Source: Plectosphaerella cucumerina (Eukaryota > Ascomycota > Sordariomycetes > Glomerellales > Plectosphaerellaceae). Taken from it: a stretch of DNA of 64,000 bases. Location of the stretch: assembly GCA_020746995.1 (NCBI GenBank), contig JAGPXD010000005.1:3782001-3846000 (forward strand), given 5' to 3'. Numbering within the stretch: the first letter of the stretch is position 1; each line of letters opens with the position of its first letter. A program made the translations under genes and the position numbers. Shown in pieces: positions 23,163 through 32,262 of this stretch. A model generated the notes under the pieces. The model was not told where the DNA came from and did not search any database. It saw nothing but the letters and a program-made list of their open reading frames with translations.

Positions 23163-23447
23163 CTACGCGACTATTCCAGCCAGTTTCGACAGCTTATCGC
23201 TTGCCTCCGTCCTGAGAGTCTCGGTGAAGGCTGCCGCTGCCGCTTGGTCTGGGATGAATTCGGACACGAGAGACCGAAGCTGCTCTTTCCGCCGTGATTC
23301 CAAGTCCTCGAGGTCTTGCACGAGTTGGTGGAGTGAGACGATGTAGAGTAGGGTTGCGAGTTTCCGGACACCCTCTGGGTCGTGGGGTGCGCGATCCGCG
23401 TGCTCCCCAAGGTCGGAGTCTCCTGGCTCCGGCATGTTGGATTGCAT
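23163..23447 (-). CDS. Small helical protein, paralog A
   Basis: 94 codons from ATG 23447. The core (VRKLATLLYIVSLHQLVQDL ... SEFIPDQAAAAAFTETL) is clearly similar to the protein at 24820-25086 (VAKLATLLHIYSSHQIIEVV ... HDLLPDDDAAKAFIERL), so both are probably real genes and paralogs. Predicted all-helical with no signal peptide or membrane span. The family is not recognised. It is divergent from the bZIP gene with only about 70 bp between start codons, so the two probably share a promoter. Confidence 0.6.
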   Translation of the reverse strand: MQSNMPEPGDSDLGEHADRAPHDPEGVRKLATLLYIVSLHQLVQDLEDLESRRKEQLRSLVSEFIPDQAAAAAFTETLRTEASDKLSKLAGIVA

Positions 23448-23518
23448 GACATGCGTTTTACAGGGTGATTCAGTGCCTCGGACGACTCCTTTATGCGTTT
23501 CCAGGTGTCACGCTGTTG

Positions 23519-24620
23519 ATGACTGACAGCATGACCAACGGCGTGACCCACGGCATGACCAAGCGTGCCGGCATGCGGTCGACAGAACACAGCGGCGCCA
23601 AAGCTCGCCGGAGTTTGGGTTTTCATCGCACTCTTGAACAGCGGCGCCTCGATATTCGCACCACGAACCCCGTCATGCCGAACGGCAAGAGGAGAATGGG
23701 CCTCAGTCCAGAGGCTTCGGAGAGCCTTGACCCAGCAGCAAGGAGGCGCGTTCAAAACAGACTCAATCAGCGAGCCAGCCGTGCCCGGAAGAGGGAAAGA
23801 GCCCGAGGGCAGCGCAAAGATGGCGCATCCGAGGCAGTGATTGCGGAAGAAATCTGCGTCGAGACTTCCGCGACCGAGAGCTCCGCCAAGGAAACATCGG
23901 CCCGCAAAGTATCCAAGGCCACCCAGACGGCAAGCAGTGACGCAGCCGAAACCTCGACGATCGCATCATGGGTCATGGTGCCGCAGTCGACTGGATATGC
24001 CGCCGGATTGGATCCACATGATCCAGTAGCTTCTGACCCCTCTTTCGCCGACCAGCTCCTGTACCCAGAACTAGGTAAGAGTAGTCGCCTGCGATGCGGA
24101 CTTTGCCTGACGACGTACAGGACTCGGTGATTTCTTCCAGAGCCAGGCGGCGGACGAGTGGGAGACCGACTTTCCCATGGCAGAACACCAGCCAACTGAG
24201 CAGGCAACGAACCGGGAGGAGTACATGATGTCTCCGACTAAGCCTCTGCCGCAGTGGCAGCCTCTCGCTCTGGACCCTCCGACCACCCTGGTGTGGCCGC
24301 CTCTGGATTTCGAGTTGCCATCGCCAGGCAGCGTCTTCCCGGATCTCCAGGACTTTGATACTACGATGATGGAGGCATTGTCAGCGGCTCCGGGTCCCGA
24401 AGAGCCCAGAAAACCAATGAATGAAGACGAGCACAAGGTCACAGAGAGCGTCACGGGCATGGATGTGGATGGCTGGATCGCTTGGATCGCCAGCTTCCAC
24501 CCTGGCGATTCGCTGTCTGCGATTCCGCGGCACGGGAACTGCGAGGAAGAGTCGCTCCTGAAGCTATTGGCCGAAGGAGAGGTTGAGTTCTCCCAGGCCG
24601 TGAGACTGTGGATTTCCTAA
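23519..24620 (+). CDS. bZIP transcription factor
   Basis: Two exons, 23519-24074 and 24121-24620, with a 46 bp intron (donor GTAAGA, acceptor TACAG); the phase-1 junction gives 351 aa. The basic region RRRVQNRLNQRASRARKRER has the N-x2-R/N-x5-R arrangement of fungal bZIP proteins (residues about 80-100). The following leucine heptads are weak. The C-terminal half is acidic and proline-rich (several WxPL-like motifs), consistent with an activation region. A more upstream GTG-initiated frame exists, but ATG 23519 is the first ATG that fits. It is flanked on both sides by members of the same small gene family, on the opposite strand. Targets unknown; control of the local genes is inference. Confidence 0.8.
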
Positions 24621-24819
24621 CTAGATGCAATATTCACTGGAACCATCCGTTCGGGTTCGGCAGTCCTGAGGCCCTGCGGTTAGTCGCCAATGTTACAACA
24701 TGCCCTTGGAACACCGCCACAGCAACGCCGCTCTTACCGTGCTGCAGTCATTTGGTGGCTTGGTCGGACAGTCTAGCAGTGTCAGCATGGTTTCTCCTCA
24801 TCAATCAGTACCGCTTTGC

Positions 24820-25086
24820 TCACATTGCTGTGTGGACGAGCTGTGCCAGACGATCGACGTCGCTGTTCCTGGTCTCAAGTCGCTCAATAAAGGCCTTGGC
24901 AGCATCGTCGTCTGGCAGGAGATCGTGCACGAGCTTGATCATTTGACTTCGCTGCTGCTTGTGGATGGCGCCCACCACTTCGATGATTTGGTGGCTCGAG
25001 TAAATATGGAGTAAAGTTGCGAGTTTAGCGACGCTGGAGACGTCGGCCGCTCGCGGCGCTTCGTTCGACGTCGAGATCGGGGGCAT
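24820..25086 (-). CDS. Small helical protein, paralog B
   Basis: 88 codons from ATG 25086 (MPPISTSNEAPRAADV). Same core as the 23163-23447 protein: KLATLL-(Y/H)I at the start of the first helix, a central LVxxxxPDxxAAxAF block and a C-terminal helix. Both genes are on the minus strand and flank the bZIP gene, suggesting a local duplication. Family not recognised; no membrane or secretion signal. The frame is open upstream of 25086, but the alignment with paralog A (which also has an internal MPEP start) supports this ATG. Confidence 0.55.
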   Translation of the reverse strand: MPPISTSNEAPRAADVSSVAKLATLLHIYSSHQIIEVVGAIHKQQRSQMIKLVHDLLPDDDAAKAFIERLETRNSDVDRLAQLVHTAM

Positions 25087-25426
25087 CGCGTAAGTATGTT
25101 TATCAACGAAACAGTGCAAATGGGTTCCACTATGGTATATATGCAGTACAGTACAGTACACGGTAAGTGCTGTCTTTATGTATCTCCACGGTCATCGAGA
25201 GTATGCCATGACGGGGGCCATGACTGCAGCCATGACAATGACCAAGCTGCAACGGCCAGGGGTATCGCTCCTTCCCGGTTAGCTCTTCCCCTCTACGTAT
25301 TGAACGGGCGCATTGTTCCCGTGTCTCGCCTAGGGACGGCTCAGTTCTTGCCACAACAGCCCCGCACTTGTTCTTCAACTCGCGAGCGCCGCCCACGTGG
25401 AGCATCGCTCAAGCATCGGTACTTCC

Positions 25427-26033
25427 ATGTCGGATCACATGTGTGCCACGGTCTGGCTCCGTTCAAGTGACAACGCCATTATTACGTCCCGAAAGCTGCC
25501 GCGAAACGCTCCTTATTGATCAAGAACCTCCGAGAGGTCTTGGATACGATCACATCAGCAAGGACAATCCCATTCCTACCATGGATGTCTTCCGTCCCAT
25601 ACCAACGCAAGAAATAACCTTGTGCAGGCCAATGAAGCAACCTACGCAAATTCATGAAGCGGTGTGATCATAACAAGAACGGCCCGGTCAAGGACGACAA
25701 GGACGACAAGGACGACAAGGACGACAAGGACGACAAGGACGACAAGGACGACAAGGACGACAAGGACGACAAGGACGACAAGGACGACAAGGATGTAGAG
25801 GTCAGCGAGTGGGATGAAACGTTGTTGAACGTTGCTTACCACTTGGCCCCCATGCTGCCAACCATCTCGATATCGGAGCCCTTCTCAACACCCGCTGCAA
25901 GACGGTCGCCAACATGATCAAGAGAACGAATGGCTTCACAAATGAGGAGAAGGAACAGATCTGTGGCGAAAATGAGTGGGCGAAGAAGAGTAGAAGGACA
26001 GACCATCCATGGAATAACCGATCCCGAGACTGA
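25427..26033 (+). pseudogene. SKP1-like: Degenerate SKP1-like gene with expanded 9-bp minisatellite
   Basis: Fragments in three frames align in order with SKP1, the F-box adaptor of SCF ubiquitin ligases: LRSSDNAIITSR (N-terminal BTB/POZ strand), AAAKRSLLIKNLREVL, KRCDHNKNGPVK, SEWDE, and ANHLDIGALLNTRCKTVANM with EEKEQICGENEW (C-terminal helices that bind the F-box). At least three frame changes separate them (near 25475, 25650 and 25845), so no full protein is made. An intron-like segment lies at about 25585-25630. In normal SKP1 the stretch between the KxCxHHxNxP and EWD motifs is a short acidic linker; here it is occupied by 11 copies of GACGACAAG. This is a decayed duplicate; the organism must carry an intact SKP1 elsewhere. 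Confidence 0.75.
25693..25791 (+). repeat. Minisatellite (GACGACAAG)x11
   Basis: Eleven perfect tandem 9-bp units, encoding (Asp-Asp-Lys)n in the SKP1-like frame and Val/Leu repeats on the other strand. Perfect identity implies recent or ongoing slippage. Confidence 0.97.
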
Positions 26034-26104
26034 CAATCGTACATTACGTGCTTGGAGTAAATCTTTGTTCTTTGCTGAAACTGCACGTCGGAGAGAGTCC
26101 ATCT

Positions 26105-26955
26105 TTATCCATGCAAGTCTCTAATGTCGCCTATCGTGAGCACTAACACCTTACTTTTGGACATCATTATGGCCTCTGATGTCTCTTTCCTGTCCGGCGG
26201 CTTCTCGATCGCTGTCAGGCCCTCCCCGGCGTCGAGTGCTTTGTTCTCTTGTTTGGCTAGGTTGGCCAGCAGAATGTGTCTCATCAACAGATCTCCTATG
26301 GGCTCCTCAAGATAGGACGGCGGCCTCGACAATAGTGCCAGGAAGGGGTTCTGGTTCTCTGGTGTGCTGGGGATCCTTAGCAGTCGAGACTTGTGAAGTG
26401 GGAGGTGCCGCCTACCTGCCCGCGTCATCGCGTGGAGGCATGCGGCCGCTGCGAACCAGTTGATACAATTCGAGGAGGCCATCTCGAAAAGCGTCAGCGT
26501 CGTCTTCGCATGAGTTTTGGATGGCTCGATATGTAGCGGCACTGCAGGTTGCTTCTGGCGTGTTAAAAAGATAGATGGCCAAAGCCACAGAGAAGTCCTT
26601 TCTTTTCGCGTACGCCATCGCACGATCCACCGTCCGCCTCTGTCGATCGTCCAAGGCCTCATAAACCCTGCCTTGTTCGCTCGTGCCTTCAAAGCTACAA
26701 GTTAGCGCGGCCCTTCTGCTTTAGAAGGCTGTCGGAGTACTCAGCGGCATTGGAGGCTTCGAGCTTGTGACTCGGGATTCTCAGGTGTCTCTCAAGGAAG
26801 CGGCGGACAGAGCGAGGGCCCTGCGAGCAAAGCATAAATGCCTCACAGTTGACGATAGAATGACAATACTGTACTAGACAGTCATCAATCGCCTGACCGT
26901 AGATGACGGATTGCTCTATGGCGCCGGTATAATGAGTTGTGCGCCCACCAAGCTC
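26105..26955 (-). CDS. Hypothetical helical protein, 5' end unresolved
   Basis: Three exons can be joined in phase: up to 26955 down to 26741, 26694-26416, and 26366-26105; introns 26695-26740 (branch GCTAAC, acceptor TTGTAG) and 26367-26415 (donor GTAGGC, acceptor CCCCAG). The first exon opens just after a stop and lacks an obvious start apart from an internal Met, so a 5' exon may be missing or lost. Readable segments include YGQAIDDCLVQYCHSIVNCE, GPRSVRRFLERHLRIPSHKL and RRTVDRAMAYAKRKDFSVAL. No known domain recognised. It is head-to-head with the MTD1-like gene, with only about 40 bp between, which also suggests 5' truncation. Confidence 0.45.
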
Positions 26956-26994
26956 TCAACTGTCTGCGGCTGCATTTGTTTCCTCCGATCAACA

Positions 26995-28211
26995 ATGGAT
27001 TTTTTACCAAAGACAAGTTCTAGTCCATCATCGACCGGGCATCGCATTGTTGTACGATCGGCTGATGCAGCCGAGAGCATCATCCGCGAGGCCAGGGCAG
27101 CGTTGGGACAAGCCTGCGAACCCTGTGCGCGTCGACCAACTTTGCTCGGCCTACTGGCAAACGAAGAGCCGTCTACCCTAGCCTACGTCAAATTCACCCG
27201 GAAAGTCTTCCAAGCCAAGTGAGCCAGTCTTTTTGGAGGGAAAGAATCCGCTGACATTCACGAAGCGGCTTCCAGTTCAGCCTTCAGAGCACGACCGGCC
27301 TAAGCCTCGAACGCCAGATCGAGGAGGCAAATATGAACGATGCTATCGATGGCATACTGGTCTACTACCCGGCCCGCCACGATGGAGCTATGACTGATAG
27401 GTACTATCAGCGGCTCGTCGCCCCTGACAAGGATGTTGAAGGTCTTTGCTCCGAACATATGCAGGCTTTCTACCACGAGTATCTGCAACTGGGGCCAGGT
27501 CTGCACCATCAAGCCATACTTCCGTGCACTGCCCTCGCCGTGTGTCGCCTTTTGGAATCTTCCGGGGTCTACAGCAGCACGTCTTGGGGTGAGCGGCTGA
27601 GTCGCAAGACCATCACGGTCATCAACAGGTCGAACGTGGTCGGGAAGCCATTGGCGGCTTTGCTGGTCAGCGAAGGAGCAACCGTCTTCTCTGTGGACCC
27701 AACCGGCGCCGCTCAGGTCCTCAAACAAAGGATTGGCCGCGGCGGTAGACGATACCAGGTGACGGATCTGCCCGGCTGCGACCTGGAGGCCTGTCTCCGC
27801 GTCAGCGATGTCATCCTTAGCGGCGTGTACGATCGGAGTTTCCAGATTCCCACAGAGCTGGTGAAGGTGGGAGCCGCGTGCGTTGACTTTTCCTCTGTCG
27901 AAAATTTTGAAAAGTCGGCCATCACCCTCAGGGCATCGATGTACGCGTACTCGATCGGACAAGTTGTGGTCGCAGCCTTGTTCGAGAACTTCACGGTAAG
28001 CAGCGAAATCCAGGCGCATCGAAGAGATCCTGACATGTCACAGAGGCTGCTGCTCAACAAGGAGCGTCTGGGATGTCGCTGCAAAGACGACCTTTGTCGT
28101 TGGGCCCTTGCTGCTGGAGGGAGCGACAATGACGTACGGTTCAGTGGGCGCGACGAAAACGTCACTGAGTGTTGTGCCAGCCGGCCGGGCGAACAGGAGC
28201 AGACCGGCTAG
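26995..28211 (+). CDS. MTD1: Methylenetetrahydrofolate dehydrogenase (NAD+), MTD1-like
   Basis: Three exons: 26995-27218, 27266-27995, 28044-28211; introns of 47 and 48 bp (donors GTGAGC and GTAAGC). The product is 373 aa. Family landmarks: LLANEEPSTLAYVKFTRKVF (substrate Tyr-x-Lys region), DGILVYYP, KDVEGLC, ILPCTALAVCRLLE, the NAD-binding KTITVINRSNVVGKPLAALL, VSDVILSGV and CVDFSSVENF. This is the monofunctional cytosolic Mtd1 type that oxidises 5,10-methylene-THF to methenyl-THF for one-carbon and purine metabolism. The 48 bp intron is a multiple of three without a stop, so intron retention would also keep the frame. The C-terminal ~55 residues (Cys/Arg-rich) do not look like the family end, suggesting an altered 3' end. 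It is probably an extra accessory copy, since the normal gene is housekeeping. Confidence 0.85.
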
Positions 28212-29290
28212 CATTGAACTACTACGGTAGATGGAGGAGAATCGCGCATAAGCAGCGCGCACGCAAGAATGTGCCGAAAGATTGAGTTATGGCGGTATGC
28301 CGCAGTGGTTTGCTGTCGGATGCGCTCGACCAAGATACCACATCTTCAAGGCTACGCGGAGGCTCACGATGCGCACGGCGGTGGAACTAGCTTCCTCCAG
28401 GACTGTGCATGTTGTAGCAATGCCTCCCTGACCGTGTCGGGTGCGCAGTATGTTCGCCTCAGTCAGCCTAGGAGGTAGCAAGAGGCAGCCACGGCAGCTA
28501 CTGTATTCCTACGAGCGATTTCATCTAATTTCGCCGTCTCATCCACCGCTACATCAATCATAGCCGTCCCGGAAGCTCCGTTGCCTTCACCGTCACGCAG
28601 GCGACTTCGCCGACGTAGAATGACCACTCGGCGATCCTTCACCGCGACTCGTCCATTGAATGATCTCATTATCTCCTGGAGTACTCTTGGCTCTCCGTCC
28701 CGTCTATCAGCTTGTCGACGTAGAACAGCGTCAAGTCGTCCGCGTGGTGACGATTGGGGTCCGCAATGGCTCGGTATCGCCGCGAACACCTACTTTGCCC
28801 AGAGCCTCTGTTGATACCCAATTCGAAAATCGATCGCCTTGTACTGTACGCGCAATCGACGCCTTGTGTCGTTTGTAATCGTCGCCGCTGTGGGCATACA
28901 CGCGGGACCGAGGAGCAGGGGTCGGGTCGTCGTCGGGTGTGACTCGTCGGTACGCCTATAGTAGTCGAGCGCAATCAGCGTTTTGCTTACTGTAAGCATT
29001 AGCGGGTGTTGCATTCCTCAGACGTACCAAGATCCAGTCCTCAGAGCGCGGCGCGTTGCTGACTTTGGTACAGTAGGAACGGAGCAGCGCGTCGAGCCGG
29101 TCGACGACGTCCGGTCGTGCGGACAACGCGGGTGTGGATCGGGCGGGGTCTGGAGGGGCGGATGCTGGTGGCCGTCATTGGCTGACCTCTCCGGTAGCCG
29201 AAAGTCAGCTCCAGTCACGTCCCTCCCGTCCTGGTCCTGGTGTCCGAATCCTCTGGAGGATTTGTCGCCATCCTGCGGTCAGTGAACAGC
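28212..29290. other. No supported gene
   Basis: GC-rich with only short, mutually overlapping frames; nothing recognised. Confidence 0.4.
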
Positions 29291-29292
29291 GA

Positions 29293-29860
29293 CTGCAGGA
29301 CCATGGCCGTCCAGACTGAATGACCGCAGGAGAGTTGAATGACCGAAGGTGAATGACCGCAGATAGACATTGACAGTGTGAGCACACCGCGCGAGAGGTG
29401 GCCGCGTACAGTGAATGACCACATGAATGACCGCAGAAAAATGGCTGTCTGGACTGAATGACCGCAGGAGAACTGAATGGCCACAGGAGAATGACCGTGG
29501 CCAAGAGTCGACAGTATGAGCACACCGCGCGAGAGGTGCCGTGTACCGTGAATGGCCGCATGAATGACCGCAGGACCATGGCCGTCCAGACTGAATGACC
29601 GCAGGAGAGTTGAATGACCAAAGGTGAATGACCGCAGATAGACATTGACAGTATGAGCACACCGCGCGAGAACAGCTGCACACCGTGAATGACCGCATGA
29701 ATGACCGCGGCCAAGAGCCGACAGTACGAGCACACTGCGCGAGGATGGTCGCACACCGTGATTGACCACAGGAGAATGACAGCAGACAGAATTGACAGTA
29801 TGAGCACACTGCGCGAGGATGGAAACACACCGTGAATGACTGCATGAATGACCTGACCTC
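29293..29860. repeat. Complex minisatellite built on TGAATGACCGCA
   Basis: The short motif TGAATGACCGCA(GGAGA) and the block GACAGTATGAGCACACCGCGC recur many times. A higher-order unit of about 276 bp is duplicated: the block starting GCAGGACCATGGCCGTCCAG occurs near 29293 and again near 29569, each followed by closely matching sequence. It makes long open frames in all three minus-strand frames, which are artefacts. It could be a recombination-prone locus. Confidence 0.9.
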
Positions 29861-30618
29861 CTCCGCATCAACCAGACAGTCAGTATTTGGGCCGACCCAG
29901 CATATCCACACTGCCACGATGTGATGACCGCGCTTCCATGGCCGGAATGGCACGCGTCTCTCCTACTGTCAGCGCCGTGTCAGCCCAGACGTCGCTGCCG
30001 AAGCACGCCCCGTGTGAGATCTGGCCATCTGTCGTCGGGGTGCGACGGAAGCACGAGTGATTTCTGGCCAGCCATCACCTACGCTATGTGAAGGGCGACG
30101 ATACTGGCCGCAACCTATGTTGCCTCAGCCCGCTCAGAAGAAGCTGCGGTGTCGGTCGAACAAGACAAGCTCGCCGTCGAAGCCGCCGACACGGCCGAGA
30201 CCCGGAACCAGAGCCCGCCGACAACGCACAAGACATCCAGGAAGCCAACAGATTACGCGGGTCGAAAGAAAATCGATGGAATTATCAATGATGAGACTCA
30301 GGCTGCAGCGCAACAGCACAGGAAGAGCAGAATTGAAGCAGTTCCAAAGATGCACGCAGAGATTATATTTGCGCAGAGTCGGACATGGACTGGACCGAAT
30401 CGTAGCAGAGATGGCCCAGTCCATCAACTGATAGTAGGGCAGACACCGGTCCAGGTGCTGTGGATGCAAGCGTCTCGCTGTAGGGAGCAGAAATACACTT
30501 GGCAGGTCGCTCTGAACACGAGCCTGCTAGCTAGGCTAGACATTCGAGGTGCCCTTGTGCAACGTCTCTCCGTTGTTTGATCAACCCATTGTGATGGAAA
30601 GCGGAGGTTTCAATTTGA
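29861..30618. other. No supported gene
   Basis: Flank between the minisatellite and the end of the HTH gene. Two overlapping plus-strand frames of 124 and 143 codons (30057-30580) show no recognisable features. Confidence 0.4.
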
Positions 30619-31946
30619 CTAGTCTCTTCGTCTGCCTAGGCTCAGGCCGTTGACCTCGGTCGACAAGTCAATCATGATGAATTTTGCTGGCGGAATCACG
30701 GCACTTCGTTCCTCCATGAAGGCTTCCATTTCGTCCGCACTACTCAGTAGCTGTGAATCCATCCCTATCGGTGAATCGTCCCGCACCAAATGTCGAACTG
30801 CCCTATCCAGCCTGTCGCAAACCCTGCGCAGCTGCGGAAACATGTTGCACACATAGCAGACCAAGGCGTGGAACATCTCGTCGGTGAACGTGGGCTCCAA
30901 GCTAGGCAAATTAGTCAGGTCGAAAGCCAGAGAGTCGCCGCCACTCACATCCTGCCCACCGCGGCTCGGCTGCCCAGAAGGAGGAAGCCGTACCCGACAT
31001 GGTTGCACAAGATCTGCAGCCTCTTTCCTGCGCGCTTCTGGGCGTGGAACGTGTTTTTGAGCCTCTTTCTTTGGTCTGTTCCTGCAGAAATCCAGCGATG
31101 TCCGTGAATCTTCTGCATGATGTGGTTCATCGTCGAGGTCTGATGCGTGTCCTCAACCTCCGCCGCGGCGAGACAGCGGGCAAAAGCCTGGTACTGGAGC
31201 AGTTTATGGAACCGCAGGCGCACGTGGTCTCTGATGGTGCGGGTCTCGAACAGCGCCACGCAACGGGCCATCTTCGCGACTTGCTCGAAGCTGGACTCGT
31301 TCGCAGCTGGTTTGGGCGTCTTCTTCTGATCCCAGATGCCCTCCCAGAGAGGCAGATCGTCGCGCAGAAAGCTCACGGCGTCGTCTCGAAGCAGGTTGTC
31401 GCCTGTCAAAACGGCAATGGCGAACTTTGGCGAACTGCTAAGGGACTGGAAAATGGGCGACATGGCCGCTTGCACTTGAAGAAATCTGGTGGGGTGAGGT
31501 TGTGGGGGAGGAGGAGCGACCGGTGGCGGCGGAGTGTCGCAGGCAGGGCTTGGGGACGTCGTTGGATCTCGCACGCTGGTGTCGCTGCTACTCGCGTGAG
31601 AACTTGTGGGACTGCTACCGGCGTCGGAAGAGTCCTGGCTAGACGAGACTCCCTCTCTGGTTGCTGCGCATAACCATGGGGCAGGTCGATGCTCAGGATC
31701 TGTCGAAGCTGCAGAGAGGATTCCGGTCGTCAAGTGCGATCGACGTAGGCGCGGCCGGTCCACCAAGTGGAAGTTGAGGATTCTGCACGGGTTCAGCCTG
31801 GGATTGAGACCCCGGGCAAGCGCTCGATTGTAGATGCGGCGGACTGTTTGGGAGGGAACGCCTGTATGACCCTCGACGACAATAGTAGGGGCTCCGTATG
31901 CCTTCAGGGCGACGACTTGTGCCCGAGTAGCGAGATCGTATCCCAT
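30619..31946 (-). CDS. Helix-turn-helix protein with transposase-like N-terminus
   Basis: Two exons, 31946-30949 and 30901-30619, with a 47 bp intron (30902-30948, donor GTGAGT, branch CTGACTAAT, acceptor CCTAG); 426 aa. Residues ~1-60 (MGYDLATRAQVVALKAYGA ... GVPSQTVRRIYNRALARGL) resemble the HTH DNA-binding domain that begins fungal Tc1/mariner-type transposases. A Ser/Pro-rich linker follows (about 75-155, including a PPPPVAPPPPQPHP tract), then an unrecognised ~250-residue helical region. There is no DDE catalytic triad. It could be a domesticated transposase-derived DNA-binding protein. The neighbouring DUF3723 gene is divergent, with about 315 bp between the starts. Confidence 0.7.
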
Positions 31947-32262
31947 GGCTGAACAGCATGTGGCATATCATGAATATGTCGCGCCCCCGCAAGATGTAGA
32001 ACAGAGCACGGCCGATGTGGGCAGGCAGGGCTAGAAACGCTGCTGCCCTTACATGCGTTCCAGAGCAACTCTGTCAGACACGTGGCCGTGTCATCATTGC
32101 TTCCGAAAGGGGTGGGGGCTCCAGTACGATTCTGGCATCTTGAGTGCACGCGGTCATCCCGTCAGCTTCAGCAACCTTGTCCAGACACTGCCAAAAACGC
32201 CGCCTCAGGATCTGTACTGCACATGCCTGCCTCAGCAGCAGTCTCTGGACGCCAACCAGGTG

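Noticed and set aside
25642..25842. A Val/Leu-repeat peptide on the minus strand resembling a membrane helix
   Set aside because: It is only the reverse reading of the (GACGACAAG)11 array.
27300..28019. A 239-codon minus-strand frame
   Set aside because: Antisense shadow of the MTD1-like gene, which has clear motifs and splice sites.
29205..29953. Three overlapping minus-strand frames of 207-224 codons
   Set aside because: All three frames of one strand are open because the minisatellite unit lacks stops on that strand; repetitive Ser/Cys/His composition, no domain.
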